Of a stretch of 64,000 nt of DNA, positions 8,048-16,121 are shown piece after piece. Source of the DNA: Variovorax boronicumulans (lineage in GTDB: Bacteria; Pseudomonadota; Gammaproteobacteria; Burkholderiales; Burkholderiaceae_C); NCBI RefSeq assembly GCF_007677875.1, contig NZ_VEDO01000005.1, positions 124,001 through 188,000 of the forward strand. Reading direction: 5' to 3'. The notes beneath the pieces are model-generated. The model was not told where the DNA came from. It ran no database searches and saw nothing but the letters and a program-made list of their open reading frames with translations. The stretch's first letter is position 1, and each line of letters starts with the position of its first letter. The position numbers and the translations under genes were made by a program.

Positions 8048-9424
8048 CTACAGCTGGAAGGCCACTGCGAGCAGCAGGCCCTCGGCGATGTCGCGGCCCA
8101 GCCCCGGTGTCTCGGCCTGGTAGGGCCGGCCCAGCGTGCGCTGGCCCTCGATCCATTGCGCGAGCCAGCCGATCTCGGCCGCGCCGTAGAACACCACGCC
8201 GGCCTCGTGGTTGAGCAGCAGGCTGCGCAGGTCCAGGTTGATCGAGCCCGCAAGCGCCAGTTGTTCGTCGACCACCACGGCCTTGGCGTGCGACATGGAA
8301 GGCAGCAGATGGAACACCACGCCGGCCTCGGCCAGATCGCGCATCGCGCGGCTGCGCGCGAAGTCCGCCAGCCGGTGGTTGGATTCGGCCGGCAGCACGA
8401 TGTCCACGGCCACGCCGCGGCGCGCGGCGCGGCGCAGCGCGTCGCGCAGCGCATCGTCGGGAATGAAGTAGGGCGTGGCCGCCAGAATGCGCTGCTCGGC
8501 GCGGTAGCAGGCATCGATCAGCAGCGCATGGGCCGTGTCCTCGGCCTGGTCCGGGCCGCTGGGCAGGAACTGCGCAGGCGCGCCCGGTGCCATGGGCGGG
8601 GTCGGCGCCACGGTGCGCGGCGGCGTCTGGCGCACGGCGCTCCAGTCGCGCTCGAACTGCCAGGCCGCGGCGCCCGCCACCGGGCCTTCGATGTCGAAGG
8701 ACAGGTCGGTCCAGGCCGCGATGCCGGCATCACCCTCGAAGTACTCGGCCGCCAGGTTGCGCCCGCCGCTCCACAGCCGGTGGTCGTCGGCGATGGCCAG
8801 CTTGCGGTGGTTGCGCAGGTTGCGCGGGCCGTTGTTGCGCAGGCTCAGCAAGGGGCGGAACACGGCGACTTCGCCGCCGGCCGCGCGCAGCCGGTCAAAG
8901 TGCCGGCGCGGCAATTGCAGCGCGCCGAAGCCGTCCAGCAGCACGCGTACGTGCACGCCGGCGCGCGCGCGCTCGGCCAGGTGCCCGACCACGGCATCGC
9001 CGAAGGCGTCGCGGCCGATGATGAAGGTGCTGATGTCCAGCCGGTGCTGCGCGCCGGCGATGAGTTCCCACAGCGCCTCGCGCGCCTGCGCGCCATCGGC
9101 ATGGAAGCGCGCGCGGTTGTCGCTGGGCGGCGCGAGGTCGAACCCGTCCAGCAGGTCGGCCGCCCAGTGCGTGAATCGCGCGGGCCGGCTGCCGCGCAGC
9201 CGCGGCCGGCCCAGTGGCCGCAGCTTGCGGCGGCCGAACAGCACGAACAGCGGCAGCATCAGATAAGGCAGCAGCGCCAGGCCCATGACCCAGGCGATGG
9301 CCGTGGTCGGCGCGCGCGGCTGGCGCCGCGCCCGGTTGGTCAGGATATAGACGAGCACCGCCAGCGCGCCGAACAGCAGGTGCTGCGAGACGCTGGGCAG
9401 CCAGGCGATCAGGGCATGCGCCAC
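8048..9424 (-). CDS. Phospholipase D family protein, cardiolipin synthase-like
   Basis: A 458-residue membrane-anchored enzyme with two N-terminal helices (about residues 12-28 and 42-63) and two phospholipase D motifs. HKD motif 1 is H206-x-K208-x4-D213 (NHRKLAIADD); motif 2 is SHAKAVVVDE at about 384-393, followed by GSINLDLRS. Two HKD sites and the membrane anchor are the layout of bacterial cardiolipin synthases, which join two phosphatidylglycerols, though other phosphatidyl transfers are possible. Its stop is followed after 63 bp by the 37-residue membrane protein. It ends a minus-strand series that begins with the methionine synthase gene, 19 bp upstream. Confidence 0.88.
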   Translation of the reverse strand: MAHALIAWLPSVSQHLLFGALAVLVYILTNRARRQPRAPTTAIAWVMGLALLPYLMLPLFVLFGRRKLRPLGRPRLRGSRPARFTHWAADLLDGFDLAPPSDNRARFHADGAQAREALWELIAGAQHRLDISTFIIGRDAFGDAVVGHLAERARAGVHVRVLLDGFGALQLPRRHFDRLRAAGGEVAVFRPLLSLRNNGPRNLRNHRKLAIADDHRLWSGGRNLAAEYFEGDAGIAAWTDLSFDIEGPVAGAAAWQFERDWSAVRQTPPRTVAPTPPMAPGAPAQFLPSGPDQAEDTAHALLIDACYRAEQRILAATPYFIPDDALRDALRRAARRGVAVDIVLPAESNHRLADFARSRAMRDLAEAGVVFHLLPSMSHAKAVVVDEQLALAGSINLDLRSLLLNHEAGVVFYGAAEIGWLAQWIEGQRTLGRPYQAETPGLGRDIAEGLLLAVAFQL

Positions 9425-9443
9425 GCGTGCGCCACGACCGGGT

Positions 9444-10550
9444 TCAGCCCCACACCTCCTGGGCGGTCTCGACCACCAGGCGCAGCTTGTCGCGCTGGGC
9501 CTGCACGGCGATGTTGTTGCCGTGCACGGTGCTCGAGAAGCCGCATTGCGGGCTCAGCGCGAGCTGTTCCAAGGGCGCATAACGTGCGGCCTCGTCGATG
9601 CGGCGCTTGAGATCGTCCTTGCTTTCCATCTCGCCGAACTTGGTGGTCACCAGGCCCAGCACCACGGTCTTGCCCTTGGGCAGGAAGCGCAGCGGACGGA
9701 AATCGCCCGAGCGGTCGTCGTCGTACTCGAGGAAATAGGCGTCCAGGTCCATTTCCTTCAGCAGCGCCTCGGCCACGGGCTCGTAGTTGCCGGCGGCCGC
9801 GTGCGTGCTCTTGAAGTTGCCGCGGCACAGGTGCATGGCGAGCAGCACGCCGGCGGGTTTCTGGGCCACGACCTTGTTGATGAACTTCGCGTAGCGGTGC
9901 GGCAGTTCGTTGGGGTCGTCGCCGCGCTGGCGGGCGGCCTCGCGCATTTTCTCGTCGCACAGGTAGGCGAGGTTGGTGTCGTCCATCTGCACGTAGGTGC
10001 AGCCGGCCGCGGCCAGCGAACGCAGCTCGTCGCCATAGGCCTTGGCCACGTCGTCGTAGAAGTCGGGCTCAAGTTCGGGGTAGGCGTCCTTGCTGATGCC
10101 AGCGCGGCCGCCACGGAAGTGCAGCATGGTCGGCGAGGGGATGGTCACCTTGGGCGTGTTGCCCGCCGCCACCTGGCTCTTGAGGTACTGGAAGTCGGCC
10201 AGCTGGATGTCCTTGGCGTGGCGCACCTTGTCGATCACGCGCATGACGGGCGGGGCCAGCTCCTCGGTGCCGTCGGGCTTCCTGATCGTGACCGGGATGT
10301 CGGTCTTCACGCCGCCCAGCTGCTCGAGAAAGTCGATGTGGAAGTAGGTGCGGCGGAACTCGCCGTCGGTGATGCTTTTCAGGCCCACGTCCTGCTGGAA
10401 CTGCACGATCTCGGTGATGGCGCGGTCTTCGACCCGGCGCAGCTGTTCGGGCGTGATCTGGCCTTTGGCCTTCTGTTCACGGGCCTCGAGCAGGTAGGCG
10501 GGGCGCAGGAAGCTGCCGACGTGGTCGTAGCGGGCGGGCAGGGCGTGCAT
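9444..10550 (-). CDS. Core-type cobalamin-independent methionine synthase
   Basis: A 368-residue protein matching only the C-terminal catalytic barrel of MetE (the full enzyme is about 750 residues). The zinc ligands can be placed: His240 and Cys242 (MHLCRGN), Glu275 (LEYDDD) and Cys336 (SPQCGF). Core-MetE proteins transfer a methyl group to homocysteine using a donor other than the polyglutamyl folate used by full MetE, for example methylcobalamin-type or unknown donors. The ATG at 10550 was preferred to one six codons upstream because GGAGGA sits at the right distance. It lies 110 bp after the LIV transporter operon, same strand. Confidence 0.85.
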   Translation of the reverse strand: MHALPARYDHVGSFLRPAYLLEAREQKAKGQITPEQLRRVEDRAITEIVQFQQDVGLKSITDGEFRRTYFHIDFLEQLGGVKTDIPVTIRKPDGTEELAPPVMRVIDKVRHAKDIQLADFQYLKSQVAAGNTPKVTIPSPTMLHFRGGRAGISKDAYPELEPDFYDDVAKAYGDELRSLAAAGCTYVQMDDTNLAYLCDEKMREAARQRGDDPNELPHRYAKFINKVVAQKPAGVLLAMHLCRGNFKSTHAAAGNYEPVAEALLKEMDLDAYFLEYDDDRSGDFRPLRFLPKGKTVVLGLVTTKFGEMESKDDLKRRIDEAARYAPLEQLALSPQCGFSSTVHGNNIAVQAQRDKLRLVVETAQEVWG

Positions 10551-10660
10551 GGTGTCTTCCTCCAACATCTGGGGTGATGGGTGCGGGGCGCAGTTTAGGC
10601 CAGCATTCCACACCGTATGGCGAGCCGCCATGCCCCGCAGGGACATGCGCGCGTTGCGCC

Positions 10661-11380
10661 TCACACGCCCAGGTACCGCGCCCACACGCCGCGGTCGCCG
10701 TCCAGCGCCGCGGAACCGCCCTGCCAGACCACGCGGCCGCGCTCCAGCACCACATGGTGGTCGGCCAGCGGCAGCAGGCGCTCGATGTACTTGTCGACCA
10801 CCAGCGTGGTCTGGCCATCGGCCTTGAGCCGCGCCAGGCAGCGCCAGATCTCCTCGCGGATGACGGGCGCGAGGCCCTCGGTGGCCTCGTCCAGGATCAG
10901 CAGGCGCGGGTTGGTCGACAGCGCGCGCGCGATGGCCAGCATCTGCTGTTCGCCGCCCGAGAGCTGGTTGCCCATGTTGTTCTCCCGCTCCTTGAGGCGC
11001 GGGAACAGCGCGTAGAGCCGGGCCAGGTCCCAGCCACCCTGCTTGCCGTTGCGCTGGTCGGCGAAGGCCAGCAGGTGCTCGCGCACCGTGAGGTTGGGAA
11101 AGCATTGGCGACCTTCGGGCACGATGGCGATGCCCAGCCGCGCGATGGCGTCGGCGCGCAGGCCCGCGAGCGGCTGGCCGCCGAAACGCACACTGCCGCC
11201 GCGCAGCGCCAGCGCGCCGATCAGCGTCTTGATCGTGGTGCTCTTGCCCATGCCGTTGCGGCCCAGCAGGGTCACGACCTGGCCCGCGGGAATGTCCAGA
11301 TCCACGCCGAACAGCACCTGGCTCGCGCCGTAGCCGGCCTGCAGCTGGCGCGCCTGCAGGATGGGTTCCGGGGCGGCCAT
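10661..11380 (-). CDS. Branched-chain-type ABC transporter ATPase LivF
   Basis: A 239-residue cytoplasmic ATPase with Walker A GRNGMGKST (about 40-48), signature LSGGEQQ and Walker B LLILDEATEGLAP. These mark it as the LivF type. Its start overlaps the LivG stop by one base (TGATG). It is the last transporter gene of the operon that begins with the Rieske oxygenase genes at 17408, so the importer probably serves the oxygenase substrate (an aromatic acid) rather than leucine. Confidence 0.92.
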   Translation of the reverse strand: MAAPEPILQARQLQAGYGASQVLFGVDLDIPAGQVVTLLGRNGMGKSTTIKTLIGALALRGGSVRFGGQPLAGLRADAIARLGIAIVPEGRQCFPNLTVREHLLAFADQRNGKQGGWDLARLYALFPRLKERENNMGNQLSGGEQQMLAIARALSTNPRLLILDEATEGLAPVIREEIWRCLARLKADGQTTLVVDKYIERLLPLADHHVVLERGRVVWQGGSAALDGDRGVWARYLGV

Positions 11381-12141
11381 CAGGCGGGTGCTCCGGCCGG
11401 TTCTTCGGTGCCCAGGTAGACGGCCTGCACCTGCGGATTGCCGCGGATCGCGTCCACATCGCCCGACACCAGCACACGGCCGTAGACCAGCACCGAGATG
11501 CGGTCGGCCAGGGCGAACACGGCCTTCATGTCGTGCTCGATCAGGAGGATGGCCATGTCTGTCTTGAGCTGCTGGATCAGCTCGGTCATGCGTTCGGAGT
11601 CTTCGGGGCCCATGCCGGCCATGGGCTCGTCGAGCAGCAGCAGCTTGGGGCGCGCGGCCAGGGCCAGCGCCACGTCGAGCTTGCGCTGGGCGCCGTGGGG
11701 CAGGGTGCCGGCCACGCGGTGCTGGTCGGCGGCCAGGCCCACGCGCTCGGCCAGCGCCTGGGCCGTCTCCGCCAACGGGCGCTCGTGGCGCCGGTCCCGC
11801 AGCAGGCCGAAGCTCGCGCCCGCATGGGCCTGGGCTGCCAGCAGCAGGTTGTCGCGCACGGTGGCCTCGCGGAAGATGCTCGTGATCTGGAAGCAACGCG
11901 ACAGGCCGGCGCGCACACGTGCGTGCATGGGCAGCCGCGTGAGGTCCCGGCCGTCGAGCCGCACGCGGCCCGCATCGGGCGGCATCGGGCCCGAGATCAG
12001 GTTCACGAGCGTGGATTTGCCGGCGCCGTTGGGGCCGATCAGTGCGTGGATCTCGCCGGGCTGCACCGCGAGCGAGACATGGTCCGTGGCGAGCAGTGCG
12101 CCGAAGCGTTTGACGAGGCCTTCGACCTGGAAGAAGCTCAT
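11380..12141 (-). CDS. Branched-chain-type ABC transporter ATPase LivG
   Basis: A 253-residue ATPase with Walker A GPNGAGKST, a Walker B LLLLDEPMAGMGPED and the LivG-specific tail (HDMKAVFALADRISVLVYGRVL, shown in part). The signature motif reads LPHGAQRK, a loose version of the LSYGxQR seen in most LivG proteins. ATGA overlap joins it to the LivM gene. It pairs with LivF to power the LivH/LivM channel. Confidence 0.92.
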   Translation of the reverse strand: MSFFQVEGLVKRFGALLATDHVSLAVQPGEIHALIGPNGAGKSTLVNLISGPMPPDAGRVRLDGRDLTRLPMHARVRAGLSRCFQITSIFREATVRDNLLLAAQAHAGASFGLLRDRRHERPLAETAQALAERVGLAADQHRVAGTLPHGAQRKLDVALALAARPKLLLLDEPMAGMGPEDSERMTELIQQLKTDMAILLIEHDMKAVFALADRISVLVYGRVLVSGDVDAIRGNPQVQAVYLGTEEPAGAPA

Positions 12142-13106
12142 GGCAAGACCTCCTGCAGCGGCGCGCTCCTGGCCGCACGCCGCTCCAGCACGCTGGCCAG
12201 CCCCTTGGGTGCCAGGAACACGATGGCGATCAGCAGCACGCCCAGCGGCAGGTGCCAGTACTCGGTGTGCAGCTTGACCAGCTCTTCGAGCCCGATCCAG
12301 ACCGCGGCGCCCACCGGCCCGCCCCAGCGCCGGCCCACGCCGCCGATGACCACCATCACGACCAGCGTGGCCGATTGCGTCCAGTGCATGAGCTGCGGGC
12401 TCACGAAGCTGTTGTGCGAGACCAGCAGCGCACCGGCCAGGCCGGCCAGCGCGCCGGCCATGGCGAAGGCCGCCAGCCGCAGCCGGAACACCGGGAAGCC
12501 CATGGCCTGCATGCGCGTCTCGTTGTCGCGGATGCCCATCAGCGCATGGCCGAAGCGCGAGACGGTGGCCCGGTTCAGCAGCGCCATGGCGGCCGCGAAC
12601 AGCACCAGCACGACCCAGTAGAAGGTGGGCTCGTGCGCGCTGTCCATGGCGAGGCCGAACTGCGGCCGCTCCATGAGGTTGTAGCCGTCGTCGCCGCCGT
12701 AGGCACGCAGCGCGACCGCGACGAAGTACAGCATCTGCGCGAAGGCCAGCGTGATCATGATGAAGTACACGCCGCGCGTGCGCAGCGCCACCAGCCCGAT
12801 CAGCGCGGCCATGCCGCCCGCCACCGCCATCGCGGCCGGCCACAGCAGCCAGGCCGAGGTCTGGCCGGCATCGGCCAGCGCCACCAGCGTGTAGGCGCCC
12901 ACGCCCACGAAGCCCATGTGGCCCAGCGCCACGAGGCCGCCGTAGCCCAGGATGAAATTCAGGCTGGCCGCGGCCAGTGCGAAGACCAGCGCGCGGCGCA
13001 CGAAGTTGATGTAGTAGTCCAGCCCCAGCAGCGGGGCCAGCAGCGGAAAGGCCGCGAGCAGGCCGAACACGGCCCAGGGCAGCCAGCGGGACAGCGAGGA
13101 ATGCAT
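12138..13106 (-). CDS. Branched-chain-type ABC transporter permease LivM
   Basis: A 322-residue inner-membrane permease with about eight to ten helices. Family landmarks are LNFILGYGGLVALGHMGFVGVG near residue 55 (given in part), GVYFIMITLAFAQM and the coupling region RFGHALMGIRDNETRMQAMG. The ATG at 13106 was chosen because it opens a positively charged N-terminus before the first helix (WAVFGLLAAFPLL). Nine bases separate it from the LivH stop; it overlaps LivG at its end. Confidence 0.92.
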   Translation of the reverse strand: MHSSLSRWLPWAVFGLLAAFPLLAPLLGLDYYINFVRRALVFALAAASLNFILGYGGLVALGHMGFVGVGAYTLVALADAGQTSAWLLWPAAMAVAGGMAALIGLVALRTRGVYFIMITLAFAQMLYFVAVALRAYGGDDGYNLMERPQFGLAMDSAHEPTFYWVVLVLFAAAMALLNRATVSRFGHALMGIRDNETRMQAMGFPVFRLRLAAFAMAGALAGLAGALLVSHNSFVSPQLMHWTQSATLVVMVVIGGVGRRWGGPVGAAVWIGLEELVKLHTEYWHLPLGVLLIAIVFLAPKGLASVLERRAARSAPLQEVLP

Positions 13107-13114
13107 GGGATGGG

Positions 13115-14035
13115 TCAGCCGCGGGCCGGGAACAGGCCGGTGGGTTTGAAGGCGAGCACGCCGGCCATCAGCGCATAGGTGGCCAGGCCCGCGACCAGCG
13201 GCGCGAGGTCGGACACCAGCGTGGGCGGCAGCACGCTGCGCAGCGCCATGGGCACGAAGGCGCGGCCGATGGTGTCGACCAGGCCGACCAGCATGGCCGC
13301 CACGAAGGCGCCGCGCACCGAGCCGATGCCACCGATGACCAGCACCACGAGCGAGGGGATCAGGATTTCTTCGCCCATGCCGACCTGCACGGCCGTGAGC
13401 GGCCCCATCAGCGCGCCGGCCAGCGCCGCGAGCGCCGCGCCGAGCAGGAACACGAGCGAGAACACGCGGTCCACGCGCACGCCCATCCACTCGGCCATGG
13501 CGCGGTTGGAGGCGCCCGCGCGCACCAGCATGCCCACGCGCGTGTGGTTGACGAGCCCGTACAGGCCCAGCGCCACGAGCACGCCGGCCGCCAGGATCAC
13601 GAAGCGGTAGGCCGGGTAGGGCAGGCCGGGGATCAGCTCCACCGGGCCGGCCAGCGCGGCCGGTGCCGAGGCCATGATGGGCGAGGGGCCCCAGGCCATC
13701 TTCACGAGGTCGTCGGCGATCAGGATGATGCCGAAGGTGGCCAGCACCTGCGACAGATGGTCGCGGCCGTAGAGCCGGCGCACCAGCAGGGCCTCCAGCG
13801 CCAGCGCCACCAGCACCACCATGGCCAGCGCCGCGAGCAGCGCGCCGATGAAGGAGCCGGTCTGCGTGTGCACGCTGGCCGCCACGTAGGCCCCGCCCAT
13901 GAACAGCGAGCCGTGCGCCAGGTTCATGACGTCCATGATGCCGAACACGAGCGTGAGCCCGGCGGCCAGCAGGAACAGCATCAGGCCGTAGCCGATGCCG
14001 TTGAGCATCTGCTCGATGAAGAGGGTGGCCGTCAC
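13115..14035 (-). CDS. Branched-chain-type ABC transporter permease LivH
   Basis: A 306-residue inner-membrane permease. Landmarks are LVFGIMDVMNLAHGSLFMGG (about 29-48) and GALMGPLTAVQVGMGEEIL near the C-terminal third. It begins with GTG, nine bases after the binding-protein stop, and has no strong ribosome site of its own, so coupling to the upstream gene is likely. It forms the channel with LivM. Confidence 0.92.
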   Translation of the reverse strand: MTATLFIEQMLNGIGYGLMLFLLAAGLTLVFGIMDVMNLAHGSLFMGGAYVAASVHTQTGSFIGALLAALAMVVLVALALEALLVRRLYGRDHLSQVLATFGIILIADDLVKMAWGPSPIMASAPAALAGPVELIPGLPYPAYRFVILAAGVLVALGLYGLVNHTRVGMLVRAGASNRAMAEWMGVRVDRVFSLVFLLGAALAALAGALMGPLTAVQVGMGEEILIPSLVVLVIGGIGSVRGAFVAAMLVGLVDTIGRAFVPMALRSVLPPTLVSDLAPLVAGLATYALMAGVLAFKPTGLFPARG

Positions 14036-14044
14036 GTCAGTGGG

Positions 14045-15235
14045 TCACTTCATTTTGCAGAGCTGGTGGTAGGCGTCCTGGTAGCCCTTGAGCGGCGTGG
14101 ACAGCGTCTTGTTCGTGATGTTGCCTTCCGGGTCCTTGCCGATCACGCGCAGGTAGTAGTCCTGGATCGGGAAGTTGTTGTTGCCGTACTTGAACGGCCC
14201 GCGGATGGACTGGAAGTTGGCGGCCTTGAGCGCCTTGAGCACGGCGGCGCGGTCCTGCACGTTGCCCTTCACGTCGCGCGCGGCGGCGTCCATGGCGAGG
14301 ATGGCGTCGTAGGCCTGGGCCGCGTAGAAGGTGGGGTAGCGCTTGTAGGCCTTGCGGAACTCGGCGACGAACTTCTGGTTGGCCGGGTTCGGCACGTCGT
14401 GCGAGTACTGCGAGGTGGAGAACAGGCCCAGCATGGGCTCGCCCACGGCAGCGATGGTGTCCTCGTCGGCCGAGGCCGGGCCGGTGACGAGCTGGATGTC
14501 GCGCGACAGGCCCGCCGCCACGAATTGCTTGATGAAGTTGATGCCCATGGCGCCGGGCAGGAAGAAGTACACGGCCTGCGGCTTGGCCGCGCGGATCTGC
14601 GCGAGCTCGGCCGCGTAGTCGAGCTGGCCGACCTTGGTGTAAACCTCGGCCACCACCTCGCCCTTGTACAAACGCTTGTAGCCGGTCAGGTGGTCGCGGC
14701 CGGCCGGGTAGTTGGGCGCGACGATGAAGGAGGTCTTGAGGCCCTTGTCCGTGGCCCACTGGCCGGCCGCTTCGTCCCAGGTGTCGTTCTGGTAGCTCTG
14801 GCCGAAGAAGTAGGGGTTGCACTGGGCGCCGGCGTACTGGCTGGGGCCGGGGTTGCTTGTGATGAAGGGCACCTTGGCGGCGAACAGCGCCGGCCCCACG
14901 GCCAGCGCCACGTTGGACGGCGTCGGGCCGGTGAAGAAGTCGATCTTGTTCTGCTGGATGAAGCGGTCCACGACCTGCTTGGCCTGGTCGGGGCTGCCTG
15001 CGGTGTCGGCCTGCAGGAATTCGGCCGGGTAGCCGCCGAGCTTGCCGTCCAGGAGCTTGATGGCCAGGTTGATCGCGTCGCGCGTCTCGGCGCCGCCGGC
15101 CGCGAAGGGGCCGGAGATGTCCAGCGCCAGGCCGACCTTGATCGGGTCGGCGGCCAGGGCGGCGCTGGCGGCCAGCGTCAGCGCCAGAAAGGCGCAAGCT
15201 TGGCGCGGGTGGAAAAAGCTCTTCGATGCGGGCAT
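14045..15235 (-). CDS. Branched-chain-type ABC transporter periplasmic binding protein
   Basis: A 396-residue type I periplasmic binding protein. A signal peptide covers about residues 1-29 (ALTLAASAALA-ADPIKVG). The mature chain starts with the family pattern IKVGLALDISGPFAAGG. It lies 23 bp after the Rieske ferredoxin gene and directly before livH. Members of this family in Burkholderiales often bind aromatic or other carboxylic acids; the position next to a ring-hydroxylating oxygenase supports an aromatic ligand here, by inference. Confidence 0.9.
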   Translation of the reverse strand: MPASKSFFHPRQACAFLALTLAASAALAADPIKVGLALDISGPFAAGGAETRDAINLAIKLLDGKLGGYPAEFLQADTAGSPDQAKQVVDRFIQQNKIDFFTGPTPSNVALAVGPALFAAKVPFITSNPGPSQYAGAQCNPYFFGQSYQNDTWDEAAGQWATDKGLKTSFIVAPNYPAGRDHLTGYKRLYKGEVVAEVYTKVGQLDYAAELAQIRAAKPQAVYFFLPGAMGINFIKQFVAAGLSRDIQLVTGPASADEDTIAAVGEPMLGLFSTSQYSHDVPNPANQKFVAEFRKAYKRYPTFYAAQAYDAILAMDAAARDVKGNVQDRAAVLKALKAANFQSIRGPFKYGNNNFPIQDYYLRVIGKDPEGNITNKTLSTPLKGYQDAYHQLCKMK

Positions 15236-15258
15236 GGACACTCCGTGGGATGGACAGA

Positions 15259-15603
15259 TCAGGGGAGCAGCGGCGTGGCGACTTCGACGCGGCCGTCGCG
15301 CACGCGAACCGGATAGCTGCGCACGTCCTCGGTCACCGGGCCGCCGCAGGCCGCACCGGTGCAGATGTCGAACAGGCCCTGGTGCAGCGGGCATTCGATG
15401 CGGCCGTCTTCGACGTAGCCGTCGGACAGCCGGGCGTTGCCATGCGTGCACAGGTCGTGCAGCGCGTGCAGCGACTCCCCTTGCCGGAACATAGCAATCG
15501 GCATGCCACCGGCCACGACGGGCCAGACCGCGCCGTCGGGGAAGTCGTCGGGCTCGCCCACGTCGGTCCAGGTCGCGGGCTGCAGGATGGTGGTGGAGTC
15601 CAT
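15259..15603 (-). CDS. Rieske [2Fe-2S] ferredoxin of the oxygenase system
   Basis: A 114-residue Rieske ferredoxin, the electron carrier to the oxygenase. Cluster ligands are Cys52 and His54 (CTHGN) and Cys71 and His74 (CPLHQG). It starts one base after the beta-subunit stop. A ferredoxin reductase is not encoded in this operon, so electrons must come from a reductase elsewhere. Confidence 0.9.
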   Translation of the reverse strand: MDSTTILQPATWTDVGEPDDFPDGAVWPVVAGGMPIAMFRQGESLHALHDLCTHGNARLSDGYVEDGRIECPLHQGLFDICTGAACGGPVTEDVRSYPVRVRDGRVEVATPLLP

Positions 15604-15604
15604 G

Positions 15605-16120
15605 TCAGATCGGGGTGGCCAGCAGGGTGATGACGCGCGCGGTGTCGTAGATGACCCGGCGCTGGGCGAAGCGCCAGCCTTCGGGCGTGCGCACGATGCG
15701 GTCCAGGTAGCGGCCGGCCTGGTAGACGAAGCTCTCGCCGTTGGTGCGGGTCTGGACCACCACGTAGCTGGATTCGGCCTGCACGCTGCCGTCGTCCTGC
15801 GGGGCGAGTACCAGGCCACTGGTCATGTGGCGGCAGCTGTGGTCCTCGTAGATGCTGGCGTGGCGCAGCGAGACCACGCGGTCGCGCAGCATGCGCTGGT
15901 TGTTGCAGTGGATGAGGCCGATGGGCAGGCCCAGGTCGGCATTCTCCTTGGGCACGATCTCGTAGAGGCAGTCCTCGGTGAACAGCGTGGTCCACTCTTC
16001 CAGGCGGTCGTTGTCCAGCGCGGCGCAGTAGCGCTCGTTCAGCTGGTGGATCTCGAACCAGAGCAGCAGGCTGTCGAGCGATGGAGTAGCGGTGGGGCGA
16101 TCTGCCAGCGTCGTGTCCAT
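15605..16120 (-). CDS. Ring-hydroxylating oxygenase beta subunit
   Basis: A 171-residue small subunit with the SnoaL-like/NTF2 fold of ring-hydroxylating oxygenases, recognised by LNERYCAALDNDRLEEWTTL and the C-terminal RRVIYDTARVI. It stabilises the alpha hexamer and has no catalytic residues. It begins one base after the alpha-subunit stop (TGA-G-ATG), a clear sign of coupling and equal production. Confidence 0.9.
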   Translation of the reverse strand: MDTTLADRPTATPSLDSLLLWFEIHQLNERYCAALDNDRLEEWTTLFTEDCLYEIVPKENADLGLPIGLIHCNNQRMLRDRVVSLRHASIYEDHSCRHMTSGLVLAPQDDGSVQAESSYVVVQTRTNGESFVYQAGRYLDRIVRTPEGWRFAQRRVIYDTARVITLLATPI

Positions 16121-16121
16121 C

